DNA from: an uncultured Neisseria sp.
Lineage (GTDB): Bacteria; Pseudomonadota; Gammaproteobacteria; Burkholderiales; Neisseriaceae
Direction of reading: 5' to 3'
NCBI GenBank assembly: GCA_927911515.1
Contig: CAKMQH010000222.1
Span: 1-8,858 of the forward strand
Length of the DNA: 8,858 nucleotides
The first letter of the stretch is position 1. Each line of letters begins with the position of its first letter. The notes beneath the pieces were generated by a model. That model ran no database searches and had not been told where the DNA came from. It worked only from the letters and a program-made list of their open reading frames with translations. The position numbers and the translations under genes were made by a program. Shown in pieces: positions 1 to 6,480 of the stretch.

Positions 1-1247
1 ATCATGGCTTCGGCGCAAACCGGCTCCGGTAAAACCGCCGCCTTCCTGCTGCCGACGTTGCAGCGGCTGATCAAACGCAGCGAAAAACCGGGCAAAGGCC
101 CGCGCGCGTTGGTGTTGACGCCGACCCGAGAATTGGCGACGCAAGTCGAGAAAAACGCGCTGGCGTACGCCAAAAATATGCGCTGGTTCCGCACCGTCAG
201 CATCGTCGGCGGCGCATCGTTCGGCTACCAAACCCGCGCTCTGAGCAAACCGGTCGACCTGATTGTCGCCACGCCGGGTCGTCTGATGGACTTGATGCAA
301 AGCGGCAAGGTCGATTTTGACCGTTTGGAAGTGCTGATTTTGGACGAAGCCGACCGTATGTTGGACATGGGCTTTATCGACGACATCGAAACCATTGTCG
401 AAGCCACTCCGACCGACCGTCAGACATTATTGTTCTCCGCCACTTGGGACGGTGCAGTCGGCAAACTCGCGCGCAAACTGACGAAAAACCCTGAAGTCGT
501 CGAAGTCGAGCGCGTGGACGATCAAGGCAAAATCGAAGAGCAGTTGCTGTACTGCGACGATATGCGCCACAAAAACCGCCTGCTCGACCACATCCTGCGC
601 GACGCCAACATCGACCAATGCGTGATTTTTACGTCCACCAAAGCCATGACCGAAGTCATCGCCGACGATTTGTATGAAAAAGGTTTCGCCGCCAACTGCC
701 TGCACGGCGACATGCCGCAAGGCTGGCGCAATCGCACGCTGATGGACTTGCGCAAAGGCCGCTGCAAATTTTGGTTGCCACCGACGTTGCCGCACGCGGT
801 ATCGACGTGCCGACCATCACCCATGTCATCAACTACGACCTGCCGAAACAGGCGGAAGACTACGTCCACCGCATCGGCCGTACCGGACGGGCAGGGCGCA
901 CGGGTATTGCGATTACCTTCGCCGAAGTGAACGAATACGTCAAAGTGCACAAAATCGAAAAATACATCGACCGTAAGCTGAACGAAGTGACCGTCGAAGG
1001 CATGGAGCCGACCCGCAAGCGCAAATCCGCAGGCGGCAAACCGAAAGGCAAAGGCGGTTGGGGCGATAGAAAATCCGGCGGCTGGCGCGGCGATAAGAAA
1101 CCGGGCAAAGAAGGCTTCGGCGGCAAATCGCGCGGCGAAGGTTTCAAAAAAGAAGGATTTAAGAAAGGCGGCGAAGGCTTCAAAGGCAAACGTAAAGCCA
1201 ACGATTCTTTCGGCTCGAAACCAAGCCGTCCTGCGAAAAGAGGCTGA
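1..1247 (+). CDS. rhlE: DEAD-box ATP-dependent RNA helicase, RhlE-like (5' end outside window, frameshifted)
   Basis: An RNA-dependent ATPase that unwinds short RNA duplexes, probably in ribosome assembly or RNA turnover. The window opens inside the gene, so the ATG at 4 is an internal methionine just before motif I. Visible motifs in order: AQTGSGKT (13-36), PTRELA (121-138), DEAD (343-354), SAT (436-444), then in another frame VATDVAARGID and HRIGRTGR (867-890). The frame breaks at 766-772 (AAATTTT): one extra base there turns the end of the first frame (which would otherwise run on to 930) into the expected RCKILVATDVAARG and joins it to the frame that ends at 1247. The C-terminal tail (about 1015-1247) is rich in Gly, Lys and Arg with repeated GF-K units, typical of an RNA-binding tail. 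The break is probably a sequencing error. The family is certain; the RhlE subgroup is inferred from the DEADRMLDMGF and GRTGIAIT context. Confidence 0.9.
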
Positions 1248-1303
1248 TGCTAAAGTCAAATCAATAGCGGATATTAGAAAACATTGATACCGCGTTGCAC
1301 GAT

Positions 1304-1341
1304 AAAAAGGTCTCTGAAAATCGATTTCAGACGACCTTTTA
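1304..1341. terminator. Bidirectional terminator made of an imperfect DUS pair
   Basis: The left arm AGGTCTCTGAAA (1308-1319) faces an exact inverted DUS TTTCAGACGACCT (1325-1337), with a 5-base loop, A-run before and T-run after. The left arm lacks one G of the DUS, leaving a one-base bulge. It lies between the convergent helicase and sodB genes and can serve both strands. Confidence 0.8.
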
Positions 1342-1356
1342 TTTTAAACGTTCAAC

Positions 1357-1936
1357 TTAAGCAGCAAAGCGTTTGGCGACTTCGTCCCAGTTGACGATTT
1401 CCCAGAAACCTTTCAGGTAGTTGGGACGGCTGTTGCGGTAGTCGATGTAGTAGGCGTGTTCCCATACGTCGCAGGTCAGCAGCGGAGTGTTTTCAGTGGT
1501 CAGCGGAGTTGCCGCGTTGGAAGTGGAAACCAAATCCAATTCGCCGGCAGGGGTTTTCACCAACCATGCCCAACCGGAGCCGAAAGTGCCTGCCGCGCAA
1601 GCGGAGAATGCTTCTTGGAATTTCTCGAAGCTGCCCATTTGGCGTCGATGGCGGCGGCAGCTCGCCGGAAGGTTTGCCTTGACCTTTGGGCGTGAAACCC
1701 AGCCAGTAGAAGGTGTGATTCCAAGTTTGGGCTGCGTTGTTGAACACGCCGCCTGAAGATTTTTTCACAATCTCTTCCAAAGGCAGGTTTTCAAATTCGG
1801 TACCTTTGATTTGATTGTTCAGATTGGTGATGTAGGTTTGATGGTGTTTGCCGTAGTGGAACTCCAAAGTCTCTTTGCTCAGATGTGGGGACAATGCGTC
1901 CAGTTCATAAGGCAGTTGTGGCAGCTTATGTTCCAT
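1357..1936 (-). CDS. sodB: Iron superoxide dismutase SodB (two single-base deletions)
   Basis: Converts superoxide to hydrogen peroxide and oxygen in the cytoplasm. It starts at the ATG read from 1936, with AGGAG at 1944-1948 seven bases upstream, and stops at 1357. The N-terminal half has FHYGKHH (H27) and AAQTWNHTFYW (Q70, H74); the C-terminal half has DVWEHAYYIDY (D157, H161 after repair). These are the four metal ligands of the family, and the glutamine in AAQ points to the iron rather than manganese type. Two one-base deletions break the frame: near 1658 (CC expected, C seen) and at 1634-1636 (CCCC expected, CCC seen). The span is 580 bases; adding two gives 582, exactly 193 residues plus stop, with GELAAAIDAKWGSFEKF across the join. 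Without repair the first frame runs on to 1493 and the second appears to start at 1638. Most likely an intact gene with sequence errors. Confidence 0.93.
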
Positions 1937-2147
1937 TTTAGTGCTCCTAAATTATTTATATATGATTGTATTTTGGTAGTGTTCGTCGGATGGTGCGGGT
2001 GTTTGCCCGCATCAGGCAACGGTTGCCATTCTACCTGCTTTAGATTAAAGAAACTAGGGCGGAGCGATATTTCGACTTCTTCACGGTTCGGGAAAATTGG
2101 GGGAATCGGGTGTCGATACAGATATTTATCATGAATGAAGCAATGAT
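1937..2147. other. Intergenic region between divergent sodB and miaA
   Basis: It holds the sodB ribosome binding site (1944-1948, minus strand) and an AT-rich stretch at 1949-1970 that on the minus strand reads TATATAAATAAT, a plausible sodB -10 region without a convincing -35. From about 1975 to 2147 I see no gene, RNA or repeat. Confidence 0.5.
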
Positions 2148-2159
2148 TTCAGACGACCT
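2148..2159 (-). repeat. DNA uptake sequence, exact, beside miaA promoter
   Basis: TTCAGACGACCT, the reverse complement of AGGTCGTCTGAA. It is unpaired and ends five bases before the miaA -10 hexamer, so it occupies most of the would-be -35 to -10 spacer. Confidence 0.9.
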
Positions 2160-2161
2160 TT

Positions 2162-2170
2162 TGCTATAAT
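2162..2170 (+). promoter_or_regulatory. Extended -10 promoter element for miaA-tadA
   Basis: TGCTATAAT fits the extended -10 form TGnTATAAT, with the consensus hexamer at 2165-2170. No good -35 lies 16-18 bases upstream, as is common for extended -10 promoters. Transcription would begin near 2177, about 20 bases before the miaA ATG. Confidence 0.65.
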
Positions 2171-2198
2171 CCGTCCGTTTCCCCACGCCCCTTTTGAT

Positions 2199-3140
2199 AT
2201 GAACACCCCAAAAGCCTTTGCCATACTCGGCCCGACTGCCGGCGGGAAAACCGCCCTCGCCTTGAAAATCGCCGAAGCCCTACCGGTTGAAATCATCAGC
2301 CTCGATTCCGCGCTGGTGTACCGCGATATGGACATCGGCACGGCAAAGCCGACGGCTGCCGAGCTTGATGCCGTGCCGCACCACCTTATCGACATCATTC
2401 CGCCGACGGAGTCTTACAGCGCGGCGGAGTTTGTCGGCGACTGTGTGCGGCTGGCGGAGGAAATCCGCGCGCGCGGCAGGCTGCCTTTGATTGTCGGCGG
2501 TACGATGATGTATTTCCACGCGCTGACCGAAGGCTTGAACGACCTGCCCGAAGCGGATGCCGCCGTGCGCGCCCAGTTGCAGGAAGAAAAACAACGATAC
2601 GGCTTGGCGCATCTGTATCAAAACCTGCAAACCATAGACCCTGAAACCGCAGGTCGTCTGAAACCGAACGACAGCCAACGCATTGAACGCGCTTTAGAAG
2701 TGTACCGCCTGACCGGCAAGCCCTTGAGCGCGCATTTTGCTGAAAAAGCCGACTACACTCCGCCGCTCGACCTCTGCACCACAGCCCTGATTCCCGAAAA
2801 CCGCGCCTTGCTGCACGAAAACATCGCCCGCCGTTTCACACAAATGCTGGAGCAAGGCTTCATCGACGAAATGCGCGCCCTGCGCCAAAAATATCCCGAA
2901 CTGACCGCGGATATGCCCTCTATGCGCTGCGTCGGCTACCGGCAGGCATGGGATTACCTTGAAGGCTTGACCGATTACGACACCTTTGTCGAAAAAGGCA
3001 TTGCCGCCACCCGCCAGCTTGCCAAACGCCAACTCACTTGGTTGCGCAAAATCCCATTGGCGCACAGCATCGACCCCTATACCGACGGCGACCACGTTCA
3101 GACAACCTTGGCACTCGTCCGCCGCCATTTCCAAATCTAA
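2199..3140 (+). CDS. miaA: tRNA dimethylallyltransferase MiaA
   Basis: Transfers a dimethylallyl group from dimethylallyl diphosphate to N6 of A37 in tRNAs reading codons that begin with U, the first step to ms2i6A; cytoplasmic. The 313-residue product has the usual length. It shows the nucleotide-binding P-loop GPTAGGKT (residues 11-18), the substrate motif DSALVYRDMDIGTAKP (from D36), VGGTMMYFHAL, the LKPNDSQRIERALEVY helix and the C-terminal CVGYRQAWDYL and KRQLTWLRK segments. The frame is intact. The ATG at 2199 has no strong Shine-Dalgarno sequence but sits just before the P-loop strand as in homologues. tadA follows after six bases, so the two tRNA-modifying enzymes are probably co-transcribed. 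An exact DUS lies inside the gene at 2651-2662. Confidence 0.97.
   Translation: MNTPKAFAILGPTAGGKTALALKIAEALPVEIISLDSALVYRDMDIGTAKPTAAELDAVPHHLIDIIPPTESYSAAEFVGDCVRLAEEIRARGRLPLIVGGTMMYFHALTEGLNDLPEADAAVRAQLQEEKQRYGLAHLYQNLQTIDPETAGRLKPNDSQRIERALEVYRLTGKPLSAHFAEKADYTPPLDLCTTALIPENRALLHENIARRFTQMLEQGFIDEMRALRQKYPELTADMPSMRCVGYRQAWDYLEGLTDYDTFVEKGIAATRQLAKRQLTWLRKIPLAHSIDPYTDGDHVQTTLALVRRHFQI
2651..2662 (+). repeat. DNA uptake sequence, exact, inside miaA
   Basis: AGGTCGTCTGAA within the coding frame, where it helps encode GRLK (residues 152-155) at the start of the conserved LKPND segment. It is the only exact DUS inside a gene here. Confidence 0.9.
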
Positions 3141-3146
3141 AACGCC

Positions 3147-3878
3147 ATGCCGACCCTGTTGACCACGCCGCCCATCGCCCCGCAAACCTTATCCGCCCTG
3201 CAAGCCCTCGGCATCCGCAGCGTAGAAGAACTGCTCGACACGGGTTCCGTCCAAGCTTTTCTGCTGCTCAAAGCCGCCGGACTGACCGTTACCCGCAGCA
3301 CGCTTTGGCAACTCGAAGCCTTGTTGCTCGGTATCAAACCGCAAGAGCTGCCGCAAACGCAGAAAACCGCTTTGGAACAAGCCGTCAAAAACCATCCGCC
3401 CGTTGCCGTTTTCCCCACGTCGTCTGAAATGGAAACCTTCATGCGCGCTGCCTTAGTGCAGGCAGAACAGTCCGTCCGTATCGGCGAAATCCCTGTCGGC
3501 GCGGTCGTCGTCTCCAACAATCAAATCATCGCCGCCGCACACAACACCTGCGTCAGCGACCACGACATCAGCCGCCACGCCGAAATCCGCGCCCTTGCCG
3601 CCGCGGGTGCCACCCTTCAAAACTACCGCCTCGACGAGTGCGACCTCTACATCACGCTCGAACCCTGCACCATGTGCGCCTCCGCCATCATCCAAGCCCG
3701 CGTCCGCCGCGTCATCTACGGCGCGGCAGAACCCAAAACCGGCGCCGCGGGCAGCGTAGTCAATCTGTTTGCCAACCCGCTGCTGAACAAACACACGGCA
3801 ATTAAAGGCAGCATCTTGGAAGACGAGTGCAAAGCCGTTTTGCAGGCGTTTTTTCAGACGAGGCGCAAACAGGGTTGA
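3147..3878 (+). CDS. tadA: tRNA adenosine(34) deaminase TadA with N-terminal TfoX_C-like domain
   Basis: Deaminates A34 of tRNA-Arg(ACG) to inosine so that one tRNA reads CGU, CGC and CGA. The 243-residue product has two parts. Residues about 8-85 match the C-terminal domain of TfoX in pattern: LQALGIRSVEELLDTGSVQAF, LLKAAGL, LWQLEALLLGIKPQELP. Residues about 93-243 are a complete zinc deaminase: IPVGAVVV, HAEI (ligand H144, catalytic E146), LYITLEPCTMCASA (C174, C177), AKTGAAGS-like PKTGAAGS, and a C-terminal FFQTRR helix. The E. coli enzyme starts near residue 93 here, so the first 90 residues are extra. A one-mismatch DUS encodes the linker T91-E94. The ATG at 3147 has no clear ribosome binding site and follows the miaA stop by six bases, suggesting coupled translation. 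A shorter product from M95 cannot be excluded. Confidence 0.93.
   Translation: MPTLLTTPPIAPQTLSALQALGIRSVEELLDTGSVQAFLLLKAAGLTVTRSTLWQLEALLLGIKPQELPQTQKTALEQAVKNHPPVAVFPTSSEMETFMRAALVQAEQSVRIGEIPVGAVVVSNNQIIAAAHNTCVSDHDISRHAEIRALAAAGATLQNYRLDECDLYITLEPCTMCASAIIQARVRRVIYGAAEPKTGAAGSVVNLFANPLLNKHTAIKGSILEDECKAVLQAFFQTRRKQG
3417..3428 (+). repeat. DUS-like sequence at the TadA domain junction
   Basis: ACGTCGTCTGAA differs from the local DUS at one base (position 2). It encodes T91-S92-S93-E94 exactly between the TfoX_C-like and deaminase domains. Confidence 0.75.
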
Positions 3879-3888
3879 AGACGCAAAA

Positions 3889-3933
3889 GGGGTCGTCTGA
3901 AAACTCAAATCCAAGATTTCAGACGACGTTTTG
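3889..3933 (+). terminator. DUS-pair hairpin terminator after tadA
   Basis: GTCGTCTGAAA (3892-3902) pairs with TTTCAGACGAC (3917-3927), an 11-bp stem with a 14-base loop, followed by GTTTTG. Both DUS copies are 11/12 matches. It starts about ten bases after the tadA stop and likely ends the miaA-tadA transcript. Confidence 0.75.
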
Positions 3934-3992
3934 AGCGAATGTAAACCTTGTTTCATCCCGTTTTTCAGCAATTCTGATAAATATCCGGCGCG

Positions 3993-4008
3993 CCGTATTA
4001 AAATACGG
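3993..4008. promoter_or_regulatory. Palindrome overlapping a -10-like hexamer upstream of hemF
   Basis: CCGTATT (3993-3999) and AATACGG (4002-4008) form a perfect inverted repeat around a two-base centre. The hexamer TAAAAT at 3999-4004 inside it could be the hemF -10. The repeat lies 33 bases before the ATG and looks like a site for a dimeric regulator, though it does not match Fur or FNR boxes. A GC palindrome at 3986-3995 overlaps its left end. Confidence 0.45.
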
Positions 4009-4010
4009 TT

Positions 4011-4022
4011 TTCAGACGACCC
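4011..4022 (-). repeat. DNA uptake sequence, 11/12, in hemF leader
   Basis: TTCAGACGACCC, one mismatch from the exact DUS, unpaired, directly after the palindrome and 19 bases before the hemF ATG. Confidence 0.8.
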
Positions 4023-4029
4023 CATCCAT

Positions 4030-4035
4030 AAGGAA
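4030..4035 (+). promoter_or_regulatory. Ribosome binding site of hemF
   Basis: AAGGAA lies six bases before the ATG at 4042. It fixes the start there rather than at an upstream in-frame ATG at 3931, which would lie within the tadA terminator. Confidence 0.8.
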
Positions 4036-4041
4036 CCAGCC

Positions 4042-4947
4042 ATGCACACCGAAGCCGTTTTAACCGTATTGAAAAACCTGCAAAACCAAATCTGCGCCGC
4101 GCTTGAGCAAGAAGACGGCGGGGCGGTGTTTGCGCGTGAAGAATGGACGGGCAAATTGGGCGTGGGCGAAACCCGCGTGTTGAAAAACGGCGCGGTATTC
4201 GAGCAGGCGGGCGTGAACTTTTCGCATGTGAAGGGCGACAAAATGCCCGCTTCGGCGACGGCGCACCGCCCTGAACTGGCGGGCGCGGCGTTTGAGGCGA
4301 TGGGCGTTTCGCTGGTGATTCATCCGAAAACTCCGTATGTGCCGACCAGCCATGCGAACGTACGCTTTTTTATCGCGTATCCGGAAGGCGGCGAGCCTGT
4401 GTGGTGGTTCGGCGGCGGCTTTGATTTGACGCCGTTTTATCCGTTTGAAGAAGATATTTTGCACTGGCACACGGTCGCGCGGGACGTATGCGCGCCGTTT
4501 GGGGAAGCGGTTTATCCCGAGTTCAAAAAATGGTGCGACGAGTATTTTTACCTGAAACACCGTAGCGAAACGCGCGGCGTAGGCGGTTTGTTCTTCGACG
4601 ATTTGAACCGCTGGGATTTCGACACCTGCCTGAATTTCATCAAGGCGGTCGGCGAAGGCTATATCAGGGCGTATCTGCCGATTGTGGCGAAACGCAAAAA
4701 CACGCCATACGGCGAACGCGAACGCGATTTCCAGCTTTACCGGCGCGGTCGTTATGTGGAATTTAATTTGGTTTGGGACAGGGGTACGCTGTTCGGCCTG
4801 CAAAGCGGCGGGCGCACGGAAAGCATTTTGATGTCCATGCCGCCTTTGGTGCGCTTCGAATATCAATACGCGCCCGAAGAAGGTTCGCCCGAAGCGCGGC
4901 TGAACGAGTTTCTCACCGCCCGCGACTGGCTCTCGGAGATAAAATAA
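4042..4947 (+). CDS. hemF: Oxygen-dependent coproporphyrinogen III oxidase HemF
   Basis: Oxidatively decarboxylates two propionates of coproporphyrinogen III to give protoporphyrinogen IX, using O2, in haem synthesis. The 301-residue length fits (E. coli about 299). Signature stretches are GDKMPASATAHRPELAG, IHPKTPYVPTSHANVRFF, WWFGGGFDLTPFYPFEED, DEYFYLKHRSETRGVGGLFF and GRYVEFNLVWDRGTLFGLQ. Conserved histidines at 94, 104, 143 and 173 match, with a constant offset of two, the metal-site and catalytic histidines of the E. coli enzyme as I recall them. The frame is intact. It has a terminator upstream and appears to have its own promoter region with a palindrome at 3993-4008. Its stop overlaps the start of a small membrane protein gene (TAATG), so the two are likely translationally coupled. 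Confidence 0.97.
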   Translation: MHTEAVLTVLKNLQNQICAALEQEDGGAVFAREEWTGKLGVGETRVLKNGAVFEQAGVNFSHVKGDKMPASATAHRPELAGAAFEAMGVSLVIHPKTPYVPTSHANVRFFIAYPEGGEPVWWFGGGFDLTPFYPFEEDILHWHTVARDVCAPFGEAVYPEFKKWCDEYFYLKHRSETRGVGGLFFDDLNRWDFDTCLNFIKAVGEGYIRAYLPIVAKRKNTPYGERERDFQLYRRGRYVEFNLVWDRGTLFGLQSGGRTESILMSMPPLVRFEYQYAPEEGSPEARLNEFLTARDWLSEIK

Positions 4948-5111
4948 TGGCGGATAAACAAAAGCCCGATGCTCAAGCTTCGGATAAGTTCATCCTTGCT
5001 ATGATAGTGATGGCGGTGTGCCTGTTTATCATCATCGGCGGCGGATTTATCGCCGTAGAGTATTTCAAGGCGCATCCCGAAGTGTTTGAATTGAAGTCGC
5101 CTGCGAAATAG
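4947..5111 (+). CDS. Small single-helix membrane protein coupled to hemF
   Basis: A 54-residue protein I do not recognise. Its ATG shares one base with the hemF stop (TAATG), an arrangement typical of translational coupling. Residues 1-14 are polar (MADKQKPDAQASDK). Residues about 15-40 (FILAMIVMAVCLFIIIGGGF then IAVEYF) form one strongly hydrophobic helix. Residues 41-54 (KAHPEVFELKSPAK) are polar. The helix is too far from the start and has no cleavage site suggesting a signal peptide, so an inner-membrane anchor is more likely. It is the last gene before the shared terminator at 5125-5159. The position suggests, but does not prove, a link to haem synthesis or to insertion of a haem or respiratory protein. 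Confidence 0.75.
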   Translation: MADKQKPDAQASDKFILAMIVMAVCLFIIIGGGFIAVEYFKAHPEVFELKSPAK

Positions 5112-5124
5112 TGCAAACAAAGAC

Positions 5125-5159
5125 AAAAGGTCGTCTGAAACTTTTCAGACGACCTTTTT
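5125..5159. terminator. Perfect DUS-pair terminator between hemF unit and tpx
   Basis: AAAAGGTCGTCTGAAA (5125-5140) and its exact reverse complement (5143-5158) form a 16-base inverted repeat with only two bases between, so the closing base pairs probably open into the loop. Both arms hold an exact DUS (5128-5139 and 5144-5155). A-runs and T-runs flank it, so it can stop transcription from both convergent genes. Confidence 0.9.
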
Positions 5160-5177
5160 CAGCTTTAAAACCCTTGT

Positions 5178-5672
5178 TTACAAAACAGCCAAAGCCGCGT
5201 CGTAATCAGGTTCGTTGGCGATTTCGGCAACCAATTCGCTGTGCAGGACTTTGTCGTTTTCGTCCAAAACCACAACGGCGCGCGCAGTCAGTCCGCGCAA
5301 CGGGCTGTCGGTCAGTGCGACGCCGTAATCGGCGGCAAAGCTGCTGCGGAATGTGGACAGGTTCACCACGTTGTCCAAACCTTCCGCACCGCAGAAACGT
5401 GCTTGGGCAAACGGCAGGTCGGCTGAAATGCACAGTACGACCGCGTTATTCAAAGAAGACGCGCGTTGGTTAAACGTACGCACGGATTGGGCGCACACGC
5501 CGGTATCGACGCTTGGGAAAATGTTCAATACTTTGCGCTTGCCCGCAAAATCCGCCAAAGTTTTGTCGGACAGATCGCCAGCGGTCAGGTTGAATGCAGG
5601 CGCGGTTTGACCGACGGCTGGCAGGTCGCCGGAAGTGTGGACAGGGTTGTCGTGGAAAGTAATTTGAGCCAT
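5178..5672 (-). CDS. tpx: Thiol peroxidase Tpx (atypical 2-Cys peroxiredoxin)
   Basis: Reduces hydrogen peroxide and alkyl hydroperoxides using thioredoxin. The 164-residue product shows the Tpx pattern: FPSVDTGVCAQSVRTFN with peroxidatic C60, and LCISADLPFAQARFCGAEGL with resolving C94; the extra C81 is also found in E. coli Tpx (C61, C82, C95 there). The start at 5672 is supported by AAGGAA (5679-5684 read on the minus strand) six bases upstream. The frame is intact. It faces the hemF unit and shares the terminator at 5125-5159; upstream it is divergent from the secreted protein at 5988. A TATACT on the minus strand near 5795-5800 could be its -10, without a good -35. With sodB it gives the window two oxidative-stress enzymes, not in one operon. 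Confidence 0.96.
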   Translation of the reverse strand: MAQITFHDNPVHTSGDLPAVGQTAPAFNLTAGDLSDKTLADFAGKRKVLNIFPSVDTGVCAQSVRTFNQRASSLNNAVVLCISADLPFAQARFCGAEGLDNVVNLSTFRSSFAADYGVALTDSPLRGLTARAVVVLDENDKVLHSELVAEIANEPDYDAALAVL

Positions 5673-5868
5673 AAGGGTTTCCTTTTGGGGGTTGACTGGG
5701 AAATAAATAGAGCGAAATGAATCGGTTATCGGTATCGGGCGAGGGCTTGAAGATTGCGCATAGCAAAATGGACCAACGCCGCGACAGCCGACAGTATAGC
5801 CGAAACCACTGTCTATTGGATTTTGACGAAATGTGTTATATCCGTTTTAACTTCGTAGAAGAAACGCT

Positions 5869-5880
5869 TTCAGACGACCT
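5869..5880 (-). repeat. DNA uptake sequence, exact, unpaired
   Basis: TTCAGACGACCT, about 108 bases before the start of the downstream gene. It has no partner arm nearby and so is not a terminator. Confidence 0.9.
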
Positions 5881-5940
5881 TGTAACAAGGGGCTTGAAAT
5901 GAAAAGTGATGCAGGCATATATTCGCCGTGGGCTTTGCTT

Positions 5941-5946
5941 TATAAT
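5941..5946 (+). promoter_or_regulatory. -10 hexamer for the secreted protein gene
   Basis: A consensus TATAAT 41 bases before the ATG at 5988. The upstream 16-18-base position has no good TTGACA match, so a regulator may help, or the promoter is weak. Confidence 0.5.
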
Positions 5947-5987
5947 GATGGCAGTCAAACTAACGACATAAGCATTTGGAATCAATA

Positions 5988-6473
5988 ATGAAAAAGATTG
6001 TAATGGCACTTATCGCCACTATTTTGTCAGCGGGCGCGAATGCAGCGGATACTTATGGTTATCTCGCCATGTGGCAGAATCCGCATGACGGTAATGACGC
6101 GCTGCTGATTAAAACGACTAAAGAAAATATGTCGCAAATCGAGGCAAATGCGGAACTGGAGGCGTTTTGCCGCGGGCAGGACACGCTTTCCGGCGTGCAA
6201 AACGGCGAGGCGACAGGCTGTAAATCGGTTGTGCCGCTTCATAACACCTGCATCGCCGTCGCTTACCCGAAAGCAGAAGGCAAACTGACGACGGATAATG
6301 CCGTAGTGATTACTTCGCCGCGCTTCAAGAGCGTGCATCAAGTTGCGCTGAGTCAGTGTATTAAGAAATACGGTTCGCAAGGGCAATGCGGCTTGGAAAC
6401 GGTGTACTGTACTTCGAGCGCGTATTACGGCGGTACGGTCAAAACGTTGTTGAACCGATTGAAGGCGCAATAA
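5988..6473 (+). CDS. Secreted six-cysteine protein, DUF4189-like
   Basis: A 161-residue exported protein of unknown function. It begins with a clear signal peptide, MKKIVMALIATILSAGANA, with likely cleavage after A19 (ANA-AD). The mature part has six cysteines (C61, C78, C88, C124, C134, C141), an even number suited to three disulfides in the periplasm. The spacing CxxxxxxxxxC with NTCIAVAYP, then ALSQCIKKYG, QCGLETVYC, resembles DUF4189 domains (paired GC and C-V-YC segments with a C-A-A-V strand between); this is pattern recognition only. The ATG at 5988 is chosen over an in-frame TTG at 5976 because it opens the signal peptide directly; GGA at 5978-5980 may be the ribosome binding site. 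A DUS-type hairpin follows the stop. It appears to be transcribed alone from the TATAAT at 5941. Confidence 0.75.
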   Translation: MKKIVMALIATILSAGANAADTYGYLAMWQNPHDGNDALLIKTTKENMSQIEANAELEAFCRGQDTLSGVQNGEATGCKSVVPLHNTCIAVAYPKAEGKLTTDNAVVITSPRFKSVHQVALSQCIKKYGSQGQCGLETVYCTSSAYYGGTVKTLLNRLKAQ

Positions 6474-6480
6474 ATGGTGT

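Larger units (their letters stand above)
5673..5987. other. Divergent intergenic region, tpx / secreted protein
   Basis: 315 bases with no gene I can support. Contents: the tpx ribosome binding site (minus strand, 5679-5684), an exact unpaired DUS at 5869-5880, a 13-base palindrome CCTTGTAACAAGG at 5878-5890 overlapping its end, and the -10 hexamer at 5941-5946. A possible 61-codon open frame at 5717-5902 lacks a ribosome binding site and reads through the DUS, so I leave it out. Confidence 0.6.

Noticed and set aside
522..1259. Long Phe/Ala-rich open frame on the minus strand
   Set aside because: It is antisense to the Gly/Lys-rich end of the helicase and owes its composition to that; no start signal.
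2280..2678. Minus-strand frame inside miaA
   Set aside because: Antisense shadow of a gene with clear P-loop and family motifs.
3931..4041. Upstream extension of hemF to the ATG at 3931
   Set aside because: It would begin inside the tadA terminator and cross the palindrome and DUS; the ATG at 4042 has a good ribosome binding site and matches homologue length.
3453..4241. 262-codon minus-strand frame over tadA, the terminator and hemF
   Set aside because: It overlaps two well-supported genes and a terminator; Gly/Asp/Val-rich shadow composition.
4060..4866. 268-codon antisense frame
   Set aside because: It lies fully within hemF, whose conserved motifs are on the other strand.
5717..5902. 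61-codon open frame on + in the tpx divergent region
   Set aside because: No ribosome binding site, no recognisable domain, and it reads through an exact DUS near its end; the region is better explained as intergenic.
5976..5987. TTG start for the secreted protein
   Set aside because: It adds four residues before a normal MKK signal peptide start; the ATG at 5988 is preferred.
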